From the NCBI GenBank assembly GCA_023410445.1, contig JAEYPT010000008.1:186001-250000 (forward strand): 64,000 nucleotides of DNA. The letters are read 5' to 3'. A program made the translations under genes and the position numbers. The DNA comes from Bacillota bacterium. Its GTDB lineage: Bacteria > Bacillota > Clostridia > Oscillospirales > Acutalibacteraceae. The notes under the pieces are model-generated. The model was not told where the DNA came from. It made no database searches and saw only the letters and a program-made list of their open reading frames with translations. Positions 33,626 through 42,676 of the stretch are shown piece by piece; the stretch's first letter is position 1, and each line of letters opens with the position of its first letter.

Positions 33626-34861
33626 TTAGGCTTCCACCTTTTTGAACACCAGGCATGCGTTGTGTCCGCCAAACCCAAGGTTGGTGGAAAGCGCAAAATC
33701 GGGCTTCGCCTCGCGGGCCTTGTTCGGTACATAGTCAAGGTCACAGTCGGGATCAGGCTCCTGATACCCGATGGTCGGGGGAATGATCCCCTTGTTCAGC
33801 GCAAACAGGCAGGCAATCGCCTCCGCTGCGCCGGTAGCTCCCAACATATGGCCCGTCATCGATTTGGTGGAGCTGATCATTGCGCGATTCGCCTGCTCCC
33901 CAAGCGCCTTTTTGAAGCCGAGCGTTTCGGTCTTGTCGTTCATCGGTGTGCTCGTTCCGTGCGCGTTGATATAAAGCAGCGCATCCTGCGGAACTTCCGC
34001 TTCGCCGACCGCAAGGCGGATGGCATTGGAAATGCCGATGGCCTCTGGCTGCGGAGCCGTCATATGGTAGGCGTCGTTGGTGTTGCCGTAGCCACAGACT
34101 TCCCCGTAAATTTTGGCACCACGTTTCACGGCGTGCTCATATTCTTCCAGAATCAGAATAGCTCCGCCCTCGCCCATGACAAAGCCGCTGCGGCGCTTGT
34201 CGAACGGAGTGGAGGCCTGCATCGGGTCCTCTGCGCTGGAAAGAGCCGTCATGTTGGAGAAACCGCCGATTGCGAGCGGATTGATGGTCGCCTCCGAACC
34301 GCCTGCGATCATCGCGTCGGCCGCACCGTACTGAATTGCACGGAAAGCCTCTCCGATCGAATTGGCGGAGGTGGAGCAGGCGGTGACGATGCACATCGAA
34401 GGTCCCTGTGCGTTAAAGCGGATGGCGATATTACCTGCCGCAATATTTGATATCATTTTCGGAATATAGAACGGAGAAACATGTCTCGGCCCTTTTTCAA
34501 GCATTTTTCCGCATTCTTCAATAAACGTATCCATGCCGCCGATGCCGGAACCGACATAGACGCCGAGGCGCTCTGGTTCCACGTTCCCGGCGATGCCGCT
34601 GTCGTCCATCGCCTGAACTGCGGCTGCCATGGCAAATTTCGCGTAAAGGTCCGTTTTGCGGACCTGAGCTTTTTCCATGTAATCCTCCGGATGAAAATCT
34701 TTCACCTCGGCGGCGATATTCGTTTTGCAGTCCTTCGGATCAAATCGGGTAATGTAGCCAACTCCGCATTTTCCGGCGACCAGACTTTCCCAAAAGGTGG
34801 CTGTGTCGTTTCCAATCGGAGTGACCGCGCCCATGCCCGTGACAACTACTCGCTTCTTCAT
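33626..34861 (-). CDS. fabF: 3-oxoacyl-ACP synthase II
   Basis: Condensing enzyme that elongates acyl-ACP with malonyl-ACP, 411 residues. The Cys-His-His triad of the KAS II family is intact: the Cys in IVTACSTSANSIGEA (about 163), His in INAHGTSTPMNDKTET (about 303) and His in KSMTGHMLGATGAAEA (about 339), plus the C-terminal STNLGFGGHNACLVFKK. It lies between fabG and accB. The ribosome site is GGGAGG. Confidence 0.96.
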   Translation of the reverse strand: MKKRVVVTGMGAVTPIGNDTATFWESLVAGKCGVGYITRFDPKDCKTNIAAEVKDFHPEDYMEKAQVRKTDLYAKFAMAAAVQAMDDSGIAGNVEPERLGVYVGSGIGGMDTFIEECGKMLEKGPRHVSPFYIPKMISNIAAGNIAIRFNAQGPSMCIVTACSTSANSIGEAFRAIQYGAADAMIAGGSEATINPLAIGGFSNMTALSSAEDPMQASTPFDKRRSGFVMGEGGAILILEEYEHAVKRGAKIYGEVCGYGNTNDAYHMTAPQPEAIGISNAIRLAVGEAEVPQDALLYINAHGTSTPMNDKTETLGFKKALGEQANRAMISSTKSMTGHMLGATGAAEAIACLFALNKGIIPPTIGYQEPDPDCDLDYVPNKAREAKPDFALSTNLGFGGHNACLVFKKVEA

Positions 34862-34886
34862 AAATTTTCCCTCCCGTTTTAGTGGT

Positions 34887-35627
34887 TTACATGCAAAGGC
34901 CGCCGTCGACGCGGATCACCTCGCCGGTGATATAGGAGGCGCCGTCGTCCGCCAGAAACGCAGCAAGCGAAGCGACGTCTTCCGGAGTGCCCGCACGTTT
35001 TGCCGGAATTCCGGTAAGGATTGCCTCACGCGCTTTTTCCGGCATGGTCTTTGTCATATCGGTATCGATAAAGCCGGGAGCGATCGCGTTGCAGGTCACG
35101 CCGCGGCTGGCCAGTTCCTTGGCAACCGATTTGGTAAGCCCGATGATTCCGGCCTTGGCGGCCGCGTAGTTTGCCTGCCCGGGATTCCCCGTCAGGCCAG
35201 CCACCGAGCTGATATTGATGATGCGTCCGCTTTTTTTGCGTATAAAGTGATGATAGCAATGGCGAATCATATGAAATGCACCGTTCAGATTGGTTTGAAC
35301 AACGCGACTGAAATCCTCGACCTTCATGGTAGCGACAAGGCCGTCCTTGGTAATTCCGGCGTTGTTGACCAGAATATCGATCTGCCCGAAATCCGAAAGG
35401 ATCTGTTTGACAATCTCGCCCGTCGCCTCAAAATCGGAGACGTCGCACCGGTAAGCCTTCGCCTGAACGGAAAACCGCTCGGCCAGTTCGCAGGTTTCGC
35501 GGGCGGAATCCTCATTCCCTGCAAAAAGAATCGCAATGTTCGCTCCGTTTTCCGCCATTTTCAATGCAATGGCCCGCCCGATTCCGCGCGAACCGCCGGT
35601 AACGACGGCAACTTTTTCTTTTAGCAT
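34887..35627 (-). CDS. fabG: 3-oxoacyl-ACP reductase
   Basis: NADPH-dependent reduction of 3-oxoacyl-ACP, 246 residues, classical short-chain dehydrogenase. The cofactor loop TGGSRGIGRAIA (about 10-21), NNAGITKDGL, the catalytic Ser in ISSVAGLTGNPGQANYAAAK with its Tyr and Lys, and the C-terminal SYITGEVIRVDGGLCM are all typical FabG. It overlaps the end of fabD by 7 bases. Confidence 0.96.
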   Translation of the reverse strand: MLKEKVAVVTGGSRGIGRAIALKMAENGANIAILFAGNEDSARETCELAERFSVQAKAYRCDVSDFEATGEIVKQILSDFGQIDILVNNAGITKDGLVATMKVEDFSRVVQTNLNGAFHMIRHCYHHFIRKKSGRIINISSVAGLTGNPGQANYAAAKAGIIGLTKSVAKELASRGVTCNAIAPGFIDTDMTKTMPEKAREAILTGIPAKRAGTPEDVASLAAFLADDGASYITGEVIRVDGGLCM

Positions 35628-36562
35628 GAAGCGTCCCTCCCCGCTTTTACTTCGGCAACCGTTTTGGCAAGAGTTTCCGAATTTTCCACATGGTAAACCG
35701 CAGCATTCGGGAGCGTCTTTTTTACTAAGCCGCTCAGGGTTTTGCCGGGGCCGACCTCAATGAACACGTCGGCGCCGTCGGACGCCATGCGTTCCAGGAT
35801 TTTCCGCCACAGCACCGGATGGTTGACCTGATTCACCGCTGTATTCCGAATTTCATCCGGTACGGCAGAATAAGGCTCCGCAGAAAAATCGGCGTAAACC
35901 GGAATTTTCGGCGCATTTACCGAAACCGTTTTCAGGTCGGTTTCCAGACGTGAAGCTGCCTCATTCATATACGGTGAATGGAAGGCTCCGCTCACGGCGA
36001 CTGGGACCGCGCGTCCGCCTGCATCGGCAACTTCTTTTGCCAGAATTTCCAGTTCCGCTTTCTCCCCCGCCGCCACAAGCTGGCCGGGGCAGTTGTAATT
36101 GACCGGATAAACACCTTTGAGACGCGCGCAGAACTCCTGTACCTTCTCATCCGCCAGTTTCAGAATGGCCAGCATCCCGCCGCCCGTCTTCTGAGCTGCG
36201 GCATCCATGTATTCGCCGCGGCGGCAGACAAAAGAAAAGCCCTCTTCGGGAGAAAAAACGCCGGAGAAAGTCAGCGCGGCAATTTCACCGAGGGAGAATC
36301 CAGCCGTCAGATCCGGATGGATTCCGTTTTCCTCCAATGCCGCAGCCGCAGCGAGATCAACGCAGTAAACGCAGGGCTGGGTGTTAACCGTCCTGCCCAA
36401 CGTTTCCTTATCGGCGGAAAAGCACTGGCCCGAGGTTCCCGGGCGCACCCGGTCCGCAAGCGTGAAAACGTCTTTCGCTGCCGCGCTTGCTTCGGAAAGT
36501 TCTTTCCCCATGCCGGTATACTGAGCTCCCTGCCCGCTGAATAAAAAGGCTATTTTACCCAT
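35621..36562 (-). CDS. fabD: Malonyl-CoA:ACP transacylase
   Basis: Transfers malonyl from CoA to ACP, 313 residues. N-terminal FLFSGQGAQYTGMGKEL, nucleophile Ser in TAGFSLGEIAAL (about 91), the Arg in the VCRRGEYMDAAA helix and His in VSGAFHSPYM (about 201) are in place. fabK overlaps it by 13 bases upstream and fabG by 7 downstream, showing tight coupling. Confidence 0.95.
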   Translation of the reverse strand: MGKIAFLFSGQGAQYTGMGKELSEASAAAKDVFTLADRVRPGTSGQCFSADKETLGRTVNTQPCVYCVDLAAAAALEENGIHPDLTAGFSLGEIAALTFSGVFSPEEGFSFVCRRGEYMDAAAQKTGGGMLAILKLADEKVQEFCARLKGVYPVNYNCPGQLVAAGEKAELEILAKEVADAGGRAVPVAVSGAFHSPYMNEAASRLETDLKTVSVNAPKIPVYADFSAEPYSAVPDEIRNTAVNQVNHPVLWRKILERMASDGADVFIEVGPGKTLSGLVKKTLPNAAVYHVENSETLAKTVAEVKAGRDASC

Positions 36563-37497
36563 TTAGCCGCCCCTTTCAGGATTTCCTCCGCCTGAGCGAA
36601 CATTTCGGTAATAATTTCTTTTGCGGTCTGCTCCTTCGTCACCATGCCGGCCACTTCTCCGGCAAGGAAACAGCCATGCTCCCCGTCGCCTTCCCGCGCC
36701 GCACGGCGCAGAGCTCCGACGCCGAACTGTTCCAGCTCTTTCCCCGTAACATTCGGGGAATTTTCCATTTTTTCAAACTCACGGGAAAACGGCGATTTCA
36801 ACGAACGAACCGCGTCGCCGAGCCGTTCGCCTGTCACGATCGTATCAATATCCTTCGCCTTGATCACCCGGTTTTTATATTCCTGGCTGATGGTGCATTC
36901 CTTCGCAACCAAAAAGCGCGTACCAACCTGTACCCCTACGGCGCCAAGCATAAACGCAGCCGCAATGCCACGGCCGTCAGCGATGCCGCCTGCCGCCAGA
37001 ACCGGAATATTCACCGCGTCGCAGATCTGCGGAATCAACGGCATGGTGTGAATCTTGCCGATATGGCCGCCGCTTTCGGCACCTTCGGCAACAACTGCTG
37101 TCGCTCCGCGCTTTTCCATCATGCGCGCCATTGCCGTAGAGGCAACCACCGGCACTACTCGGATACCGGCTTCCATCCATGCAGGCATATATTTTCCGGG
37201 ATTCCCGGCTCCGGTAATCACAACCGGAATCTTCTCCTCGATCACCGTCCGGGCTACTTCCTCCACGAACGGGCTCATAAGCATCACGTTGACGGCAAAC
37301 GGCCTGTCCGTCATTTCCCGGCATTTCCGGATTTCGGCTTTCAGCTGCTCCGCGTTCGAGTTCATACCGGCAATAATGCCAAGCCCGCCCGCATTGGAGA
37401 CGGCTGCGGCAAGGGACGCATCGGAAACCCAAGCCATACCTCCCTGAAAAATCGGATACTCAAGCTGCAAAAGATCACAAATCGGAGTTTTTATCAT
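36550..37497 (-). CDS. fabK: Enoyl-ACP reductase II (flavin-dependent)
   Basis: FMN enzyme that reduces trans-2-enoyl-ACP, 315 residues, the NMO/2-nitropropane dioxygenase fold. The start region PIFQGGMAWVSDASLAAAVSNAGGLGIIAG, VVAEGAESGGHIG (about 144-156) with the FMN-binding and catalytic His, and VLAAGGIADGRGIAAAFMLGAVGVQVGTRFL are the FabK pattern. It replaces FabI, so a triclosan-tolerant reductase is expected from family knowledge. No acpP lies before it, unlike many Firmicute fab clusters. Confidence 0.95.
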   Translation of the reverse strand: MIKTPICDLLQLEYPIFQGGMAWVSDASLAAAVSNAGGLGIIAGMNSNAEQLKAEIRKCREMTDRPFAVNVMLMSPFVEEVARTVIEEKIPVVITGAGNPGKYMPAWMEAGIRVVPVVASTAMARMMEKRGATAVVAEGAESGGHIGKIHTMPLIPQICDAVNIPVLAAGGIADGRGIAAAFMLGAVGVQVGTRFLVAKECTISQEYKNRVIKAKDIDTIVTGERLGDAVRSLKSPFSREFEKMENSPNVTGKELEQFGVGALRRAAREGDGEHGCFLAGEVAGMVTKEQTAKEIITEMFAQAEEILKGAAKWVK

Positions 37498-37532
37498 TTT
37501 TCTTTCTCCTTTTTAACATAATAAAGCGCCAC

Positions 37533-38492
37533 TCAGCCCCAGCGGATGACACAGGCGCCGGATGTGAGCCCGCCGCCAAATGCGGTCAGGGCAAGAAGAT
37601 CGCCGTTTTTAAACGTATTTTTCCGGTTCAGTTCATCCAGCAGGATCGGAATGGACGCGGAGGATACGTTCCCATACCGGTCGATATTGGAACAGTACCG
37701 GTCTTCCGGAATACTCAGGCGCTTTTTGGCGGTATCGATAATCCTCTGGTTTGCCTGATGCGGCAGAACATAGTCTATTTCCTCCTGCTTCAGACCGGCC
37801 TCGCGGATTACACGTTCCAGATCTCCCGTCATGGCGGCTACCGCAAATTTATAAATCTCCTGTCCTTTCATGCCAAGGAACGATTCCGGGGCAGCGGCAT
37901 CGCTGAAGGGTGAATTCCCACCGACATTCGGGATATTCATGTTTTCCAGGTTCCCCTGGGCAGAGAGATAAATTGAGAGAAGATTCTCCCCTTCGCCGAG
38001 AACCGCAGCCCCCGCTCCGTCCCCGAACAGGACGCAGGTGCTGCGGTCGCGCCAGTCAAGCAGGCGGGACATGTTCTCGCAGGCTACAACCAGAATCTTT
38101 TTGGCGCGGCCGCGGACAAAATATCCGTCGGCCACATCCAGAGCATATAGGAAACCGGTGCAGGCCGCATTCAGATCAAACGCAGGGCATACAGCGCCGA
38201 GTCTCTGCTGCAAAATACAGGCCATGGAAGGCGTAAAATAATCGCCGCGCGCCGTGGAGCAGATGATTGCATCCAGCTGTTCCGCGGACACGCCCGCGTT
38301 TTCGAGAGCAGCCTGTCCTGCCTGCACGGCAATATCGCTGATCGGTTCGTCGTCCGTACAGATGTAACGGCTTTTGATTCCTGTGCGGGTGTAAATCCAT
38401 TCATCGGAAGTGTCCAGAAATTCTGCTAGGTCGTCGTTCGTAACAGAACGTTTCGGATGGGCGCTGCCGGTGCCTAGGATTTTATAACTCAT
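37533..38492 (-). CDS. fabH: 3-oxoacyl-ACP synthase III
   Basis: First condensation of acetyl-CoA with malonyl-ACP, 319 residues. The start MSYKILGTGS follows TTGGAGG. The triad is the Cys in LNAACTGFLYALD (about 113), His in VLPHQANQRII (about 246) and the Asn in YGNVSSASIP (about 276). The N-terminal DDLAEFLDTSDEWIYTRTGI is the KAS III signature. It is the first gene of the operon, with a 230-base leader upstream. Confidence 0.95.
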   Translation of the reverse strand: MSYKILGTGSAHPKRSVTNDDLAEFLDTSDEWIYTRTGIKSRYICTDDEPISDIAVQAGQAALENAGVSAEQLDAIICSTARGDYFTPSMACILQQRLGAVCPAFDLNAACTGFLYALDVADGYFVRGRAKKILVVACENMSRLLDWRDRSTCVLFGDGAGAAVLGEGENLLSIYLSAQGNLENMNIPNVGGNSPFSDAAAPESFLGMKGQEIYKFAVAAMTGDLERVIREAGLKQEEIDYVLPHQANQRIIDTAKKRLSIPEDRYCSNIDRYGNVSSASIPILLDELNRKNTFKNGDLLALTAFGGGLTSGACVIRWG

Positions 38493-38728
38493 TGAAGCCT
38501 CCAAGTAATTGATTCCTTTTTCCGGGATTCGGGAAAGCAAAAAGCTCCCGTTCATTGCCAGTTAATGATATTGTATTAAATTTTCAGGAATTATACTTGC
38601 AAATAAGAATTATATGTAGAGCACAGTGGTTTCAGACCCTGATATTTTTCATTTTTCACTGTTTCTTCGCAGTCGGAGAAATTACATGCCAATGCATGTT
38701 GCTCACATGACATCGTTTTTATAATTAC
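38493..38728 (-). other. Long 5' leader of the fatty-acid operon
   Basis: About 230 bases between the fabH promoter and the fabH start codon, without an ORF. Short inverted repeats are present, for example ACATGCCAATGCATGT near 38682 and CGGGAG...CTTTCCCG near 38526. I recognise no riboswitch or known FapR/FabT site. Confidence 0.35.
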
Positions 38729-38758
38729 ATTATAACATCTTTTATCCGTTCCCGGCAA
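38729..38758 (-). promoter_or_regulatory. Promoter of the fatty-acid operon
   Basis: Minus-strand TTGCCG (38758-38753), an 18-bp spacer and TATAAT (38734-38729). It is the best match between fabH and the upstream non-coding region. Confidence 0.6.
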
Positions 38759-38939
38759 GTCTTTCACAAAGATTATATTCTCGAAGCATAAAGTATCGTA
38801 TGTTTCGGTAATGTTTCGTTCATTACGTAGAAAAATGAACGACCCTTGTTTACATAACGATGAATTGATGAGAAAACAGTTTGCAAATTTGTGTATTGAT
38901 ACAAAGTTGAATTTTTACAGAAAAATAATTTGTTTTTTA

Positions 38940-38968
38940 TTGACTATACATTCATTTAATTGTAAAAT
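38940..38968 (+). promoter_or_regulatory. Promoter of a candidate small RNA
   Basis: Plus-strand TTGACT (38940-38945), exactly 17 bp, then TAAAAT (38963-38968). No ORF follows; a terminator is found about 155 bases on. Confidence 0.6.
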
Positions 38969-38974
38969 CAGGAA

Positions 38975-39129
38975 GTGAATAAGTGTTATATTAATATCAA
39001 CCGGTCCTAAAGTTTCGAAAACATCTTTAAACTCTGCTTACAAGACTCCTTTTAAAGGACTCGATACATACTTCTTTTCACAAACGGAAAGAGCTTCCAG
39101 TTTTAAACTGGGGGCTTTTTCCGTTTTTT
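38975..39129 (+). ncRNA. Candidate small RNA between the fab and GH130 operons
   Basis: A stretch of about 155 bases framed by a sigma-A-type promoter and a strong terminator (39082-39129), with no credible ORF. The ends of the body are partly complementary: GTGAA and AAGT near the 5' end with ACTT and TTCAC near 39070-39081. Inside, GTCCT (about 39004) can pair with AGGAC (about 39056). I do not recognise it as 6S RNA, SRP RNA, tmRNA or a riboswitch, and it is too short for 6S. It could also be an untranslated leader with early termination for the GH130 operon 220 bases downstream, although that operon has a promoter of its own. Confidence 0.45.
39082..39129 (+). terminator. Strong terminator of the candidate small RNA
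   Basis: AAACGGAAA-AGC-CCAGTTT pairs with AAACTGG-GCT-TTTCCGTTT with small internal bulges, followed by T6. Confidence 0.75.
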
Positions 39130-39185
39130 GATTCAAATTTGGGAATCCTAAGTCAGGAAAGATTTTCAAGAATGTTTTTTCATGA

Positions 39186-39214
39186 TTGCCTCATACTATT
39201 TATGGCGATATGAT
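39186..39214 (+). promoter_or_regulatory. Promoter of the GH130 operon
   Basis: Plus-strand TTGCCT (39186-39191) and TATGAT (39209-39214) with a 17-bp spacer, about 135 bases before the GH130 start. Confidence 0.5.
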
Positions 39215-39349
39215 TCCCGGATCAGCCGATTTTCAGTTTCCGAACGCATCATACCGCTGATTTTAACCGAATGTTCTCTGCCGCAGTGCGAAAAAATGAA
39301 ATTCGACAAAAAAAGATATTCGGAATACCAATGAAAGGCTTTGGTGAAT

Positions 39350-40354
39350 ATGGAGCACTTTGAAACGAGGCTGAAAAGCAACGACAATACCTATCGGGAG
39401 CTTTTCGTCCGTTACCCTAATAATCCGATTTTAACCGCCAAGGACTGGCCTTATGCAATCAATACGGCTTTCAACCCCGCCGCTACCAACTTCAACGGTA
39501 AAATTCTGCTTCTTGCGCGCGTGGAGGACCGGCGCGGTTTTTCTCATTTTACCAAGGCAATCAGCGAAGACGGCGTAACCAACTGGCAAATCGACAAATG
39601 CCCCACTCTGGAGGCAAATCCGGATTACCCTGAGGAAGCCTGGGGAATTGAAGACCCCAGAATCACCCGGATTGACGAGCTGAACCGGTGGGCAATCGTT
39701 TATACTTCCTTTTCCAGATCAGGGCCCACCGTATCGCTCGCGCTGACCAAGGATTTTGTCAGCTTTGAGAAGATGGGCTCCATTATGCCGCCGGAAGACA
39801 AGGACGCCGCGCTTTTCCCCCATAAATTCAAAAACAAATGGCTTTTAATTCATCGGCCGATCGGCATGCACGTCGGAAACGTCGCGCGGCTCGGGCCAGG
39901 CGCGCATATCTGGGTTTCTTGCTCCAGCGACCTGAAATACTGGGGCGATCACAGCATCCTGATCAACGCCCGCAGCGGCGGCTGGTGGGATGCCAACAAG
40001 GTCGGCCTCTGTGCCCAGCCTTTGGAGACCCCGGAGGGCTGGCTAATTCTGTACCACGGCGTAAAGCGCACCGCCTCAGGCTCTATCTACCGGCTGGGCC
40101 TTGCCCTGCTGGACCTGGAAAATCCTTTCCGTGTGCTTCGGCGCAGCGATGAATGGATTTTCGGGCCTGAGGAACTCTATGAACGGGAAGGCGACGTGAG
40201 GGACGTTGTTTTCCCCTGCGGATGGGTTTTAGACAAGCCGTCCGACATGGTTAGAATGTACTATGGCTGCGCCGACAGCTGCATTGCTCTGGCGACGGCT
40301 TCGTTGAGCGACCTTCTGGAATATATCAAAAGCTGCCCGGAACCGAAAGAGTAG
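39350..40354 (+). CDS. Glycoside hydrolase family 130 protein (beta-mannoside phosphorylase-like)
   Basis: Cytoplasmic five-bladed beta-propeller enzyme of 334 residues. GH130 members mostly cleave beta-mannosides with phosphate to release mannose-1-phosphate. The signature with the catalytic Asp is WGIEDPRITRID (about 99-110); NPAATNFNGKILLLARVEDRRG, RPIGMHVGN and WLILYHGVKR are further family blocks. The ATG at 39350 is assumed; GTG at 39344 or TTG at 39341 are possible because AAAGG lies close to them. It heads a four-gene operon with a sugar-1-phosphate nucleotidyltransferase, which fits mannose-1-phosphate recycling. Linkage specificity cannot be read. Confidence 0.88.
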   Translation: MEHFETRLKSNDNTYRELFVRYPNNPILTAKDWPYAINTAFNPAATNFNGKILLLARVEDRRGFSHFTKAISEDGVTNWQIDKCPTLEANPDYPEEAWGIEDPRITRIDELNRWAIVYTSFSRSGPTVSLALTKDFVSFEKMGSIMPPEDKDAALFPHKFKNKWLLIHRPIGMHVGNVARLGPGAHIWVSCSSDLKYWGDHSILINARSGGWWDANKVGLCAQPLETPEGWLILYHGVKRTASGSIYRLGLALLDLENPFRVLRRSDEWIFGPEELYEREGDVRDVVFPCGWVLDKPSDMVRMYYGCADSCIALATASLSDLLEYIKSCPEPKE

Positions 40355-40416
40355 TCTTTAAAAACTTATCAAAAAGTATGGATTAATAATAAAGCTTAAA
40401 AAAGGAGGAAAACCTG

Positions 40417-41460
40417 ATGAAAGCATTATTTCTCGCGGGAGGAATGGGAACCCGGCTGAAACCGTTGACCGACCATCTGCCCAAGCCGATGGTGCCCATC
40501 ATGGGCAAACCTCTGCTGGAACGAAGTATTGACGAATTGAAGCGATGCGGCGCGGAGGGGATTATCCTAAGCACCTGTTACCGGGCAAACTGCATCGAGG
40601 AACATTTTGACGAAAAGCACAATTCCGGTCTGCCGATTCAATACGTCTGCGAGGATATTCCACTCGGAACCGGCGGCGCAATTAAAAACTGCGAAGAATA
40701 TTTCGACGACACCTTTCTGATTTTCAACAGCGATATTCTCTGCAATGTAAACCTCAAGGACCTTGTCCGCTTTCACAAGAACATGGGCGCTGACGTCACC
40801 ATCGCTACAACGCGGGTTTCCAATCCCTCCGCCTATGGGGTAATTGAATTCAATTCTGCCGGCTACGCGACATCCTTTACGGAAAAGCCAAAGCCGGGCG
40901 AAGAAAAATCAGATTCCATCAACGCAGGTATTTATGTTTTTGAACCGAAAATTCTCGACCTAATCCCCGGGCGGAAGGTCGTTTCCATAGAAAAAGATAT
41001 CTTCCCCGTTCTTTTAAAAAAAGGCTACAAAATCGCCGTTTACCGCGAAAGCAGCTACTGGATCGATATCGGTACACCGGAAAAATATATGCAGGCCCAT
41101 CAGGACATTTTCAGCGGCCTTTGCAGAGTGCATGAAAACGATTTTTCACGGTACAAGGTATTCGGTTACAACAACGTTCAGATTCACAACACGGCTCGTG
41201 TGATCGGCCCGGTGTGGTTCGGGAAAAACGTTCGGATCGGTGCCAACGTCACCATCGGCCCGAATGTTGTGACCGGAAATGACTTTGAAACCGGCCGGGG
41301 CTGCACCATACAGGACAGCGTCATTTGGAACGATGTTTCCGTCGGCAGCGGCGTGAATATCTCACGCTCCATCGTCACAAGCGGATGCCGGATCGGAAGC
41401 GGAATCGACTGCCGGGGTACTGTATATTCTCAGGAAAGTAAACGGCCTTTCGTTATTTAA
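40417..41460 (+). CDS. Sugar-1-phosphate nucleotidyltransferase (mannose-1-phosphate guanylyltransferase-like)
   Basis: Makes an NDP-sugar from a sugar-1-phosphate. The 347-residue protein begins with the nucleotide-binding MKALFLAGGMGTRLKPLTDHLPKPMVPI, has NSDIL (metal-binding Asp) near 108, EKP near 152 and YWIDIGTPEKY near 214. A left-handed beta-helix of hexapeptide repeats follows (about 245-335, GPVWFGKNVRIGANVTIG). This two-domain form matches bacterial GDP-mannose pyrophosphorylase-like enzymes; the base and sugar are inferred from the GH130 neighbour. Strong AAAGGAGG site before ATG. Confidence 0.88.
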   Translation: MKALFLAGGMGTRLKPLTDHLPKPMVPIMGKPLLERSIDELKRCGAEGIILSTCYRANCIEEHFDEKHNSGLPIQYVCEDIPLGTGGAIKNCEEYFDDTFLIFNSDILCNVNLKDLVRFHKNMGADVTIATTRVSNPSAYGVIEFNSAGYATSFTEKPKPGEEKSDSINAGIYVFEPKILDLIPGRKVVSIEKDIFPVLLKKGYKIAVYRESSYWIDIGTPEKYMQAHQDIFSGLCRVHENDFSRYKVFGYNNVQIHNTARVIGPVWFGKNVRIGANVTIGPNVVTGNDFETGRGCTIQDSVIWNDVSVGSGVNISRSIVTSGCRIGSGIDCRGTVYSQESKRPFVI

Positions 41461-41479
41461 AAAAAGGAAGGATTGTTCC

Positions 41480-42676
41480 TTGTTGGAAAATGATAAAAAA
41501 GCAAACGTAGTATTTGTGAGCACCTATCCTCCCCGCGCCTGCGGAATCGCGACCTTTACCCAGGACCTTGTCACAGAGCTGAAGAAAGCCGACCGGATTA
41601 ACCCCCTCATAGCCGCAATCAGCGATGCGGATTACGATTATCCCTCTCTGGTGCGGTTTACCCTCGAACAGCAGAATCCCTCGGCCTATTCCGAACTGGC
41701 AGCGAGAATCGACAGCGCGGGACTGGATTACTGTATGATTGAACACGAATACGGAATCTACGGAGGAAAGTGGGGTGAGGATCTTCTCAAACTAACGGAG
41801 GCGCTAACCACCCCCTATTTTATGACCCTACACACGGTTCTGCCGGAGCCTAAGAAAAAGCAAAAGGAAATTATCTGCTCGGCCGCAGCCAAAAGTCAGG
41901 GCATTATTACCATGGCGCACAACACAAGGGAGATTCTGACAGACACTTACGGAATTGAAAAAGAAAAAATCGCGGTCATCCATCATGGCGTTCCGAACTA
42001 TCCGATCTCGGACCGCGGAACGCTGAAAAAAGAGGAAGGCTATTCCGGAAGGTTCGTCGTCAGCACCTTCGGGCTCATCAGCCCGGGCAAAGGGCTGGAA
42101 TACGGGATTGAAGCAATCGCCCGTGTTGCAGAAAAACATCCGGAGGTGCTGTACCTGATTTTAGGTCAAACACATCCGGTCGTGAAAAAACGCGACGGAG
42201 AAAAATACAGGGAAAATCTGGAGAACACCGTTAAAAAACTGGGAATTGAAAACAACGTGAGGTTTGTAAACCGGTATCTGACCAAAGAAGAGATCATCCG
42301 CTACCTGTGCCTCTCGGACGTCTACATGACACCGTACCTCAGCAAAGATCAGGCAGTAAGCGGAACGCTTGCGTATGCAGTCGGCTACGGGAGGGTGATC
42401 GTTTCGACACCTTACCTCTACGCCGAGGAAATGCTCGCCGAAGGACGCGGGCTTCTGGCCGAATTCCGAAGCTCCGAATCACTGGCAGAATGCGTCCTTC
42501 AGGTGATGGAGAATCCGGGCCAAAAAGCGGAAATGGAAAACCGAACGCTGAAGCTTGGCAGAACCATGCTGTGGAATAATATCGCGGCCCAGTACGCCCA
42601 GCTCTTTACCAAAAAAAATCTGAAAGGACCGAAAGAATGGCGATTCCAACCGACGACCGTTACATTTTCCGCATGA
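41480..42676 (+). CDS. Family 4 glycosyltransferase
   Basis: GT-B fold retaining glycosyltransferase of 398 residues. N-terminal VVFVSTYPPRACGIATFTQDL carries the Gly-rich acceptor loop. The donor half has FGLISPGKGLEYGIEAIARV, the strand-loop LYLILGQTHPVV, and the usual E-x7-E area appears as SGTLAYAVGYGRVIVST. The start is one of two adjacent TTG codons behind GGAAGGA. Its end overlaps the next gene by 40 bases, so the two products likely work together. Acceptor unknown; the donor is probably the NDP-sugar made by the upstream enzyme. Confidence 0.87.
   Translation: MLENDKKANVVFVSTYPPRACGIATFTQDLVTELKKADRINPLIAAISDADYDYPSLVRFTLEQQNPSAYSELAARIDSAGLDYCMIEHEYGIYGGKWGEDLLKLTEALTTPYFMTLHTVLPEPKKKQKEIICSAAAKSQGIITMAHNTREILTDTYGIEKEKIAVIHHGVPNYPISDRGTLKKEEGYSGRFVVSTFGLISPGKGLEYGIEAIARVAEKHPEVLYLILGQTHPVVKKRDGEKYRENLENTVKKLGIENNVRFVNRYLTKEEIIRYLCLSDVYMTPYLSKDQAVSGTLAYAVGYGRVIVSTPYLYAEEMLAEGRGLLAEFRSSESLAECVLQVMENPGQKAEMENRTLKLGRTMLWNNIAAQYAQLFTKKNLKGPKEWRFQPTTVTFSA

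Noticed and set aside
38975..39129. 6S RNA
   Set aside because: Expected length is about 180-200 bases with a long rod and large central bubble; the candidate is shorter and its closing stem is broken, so the class was not assigned.
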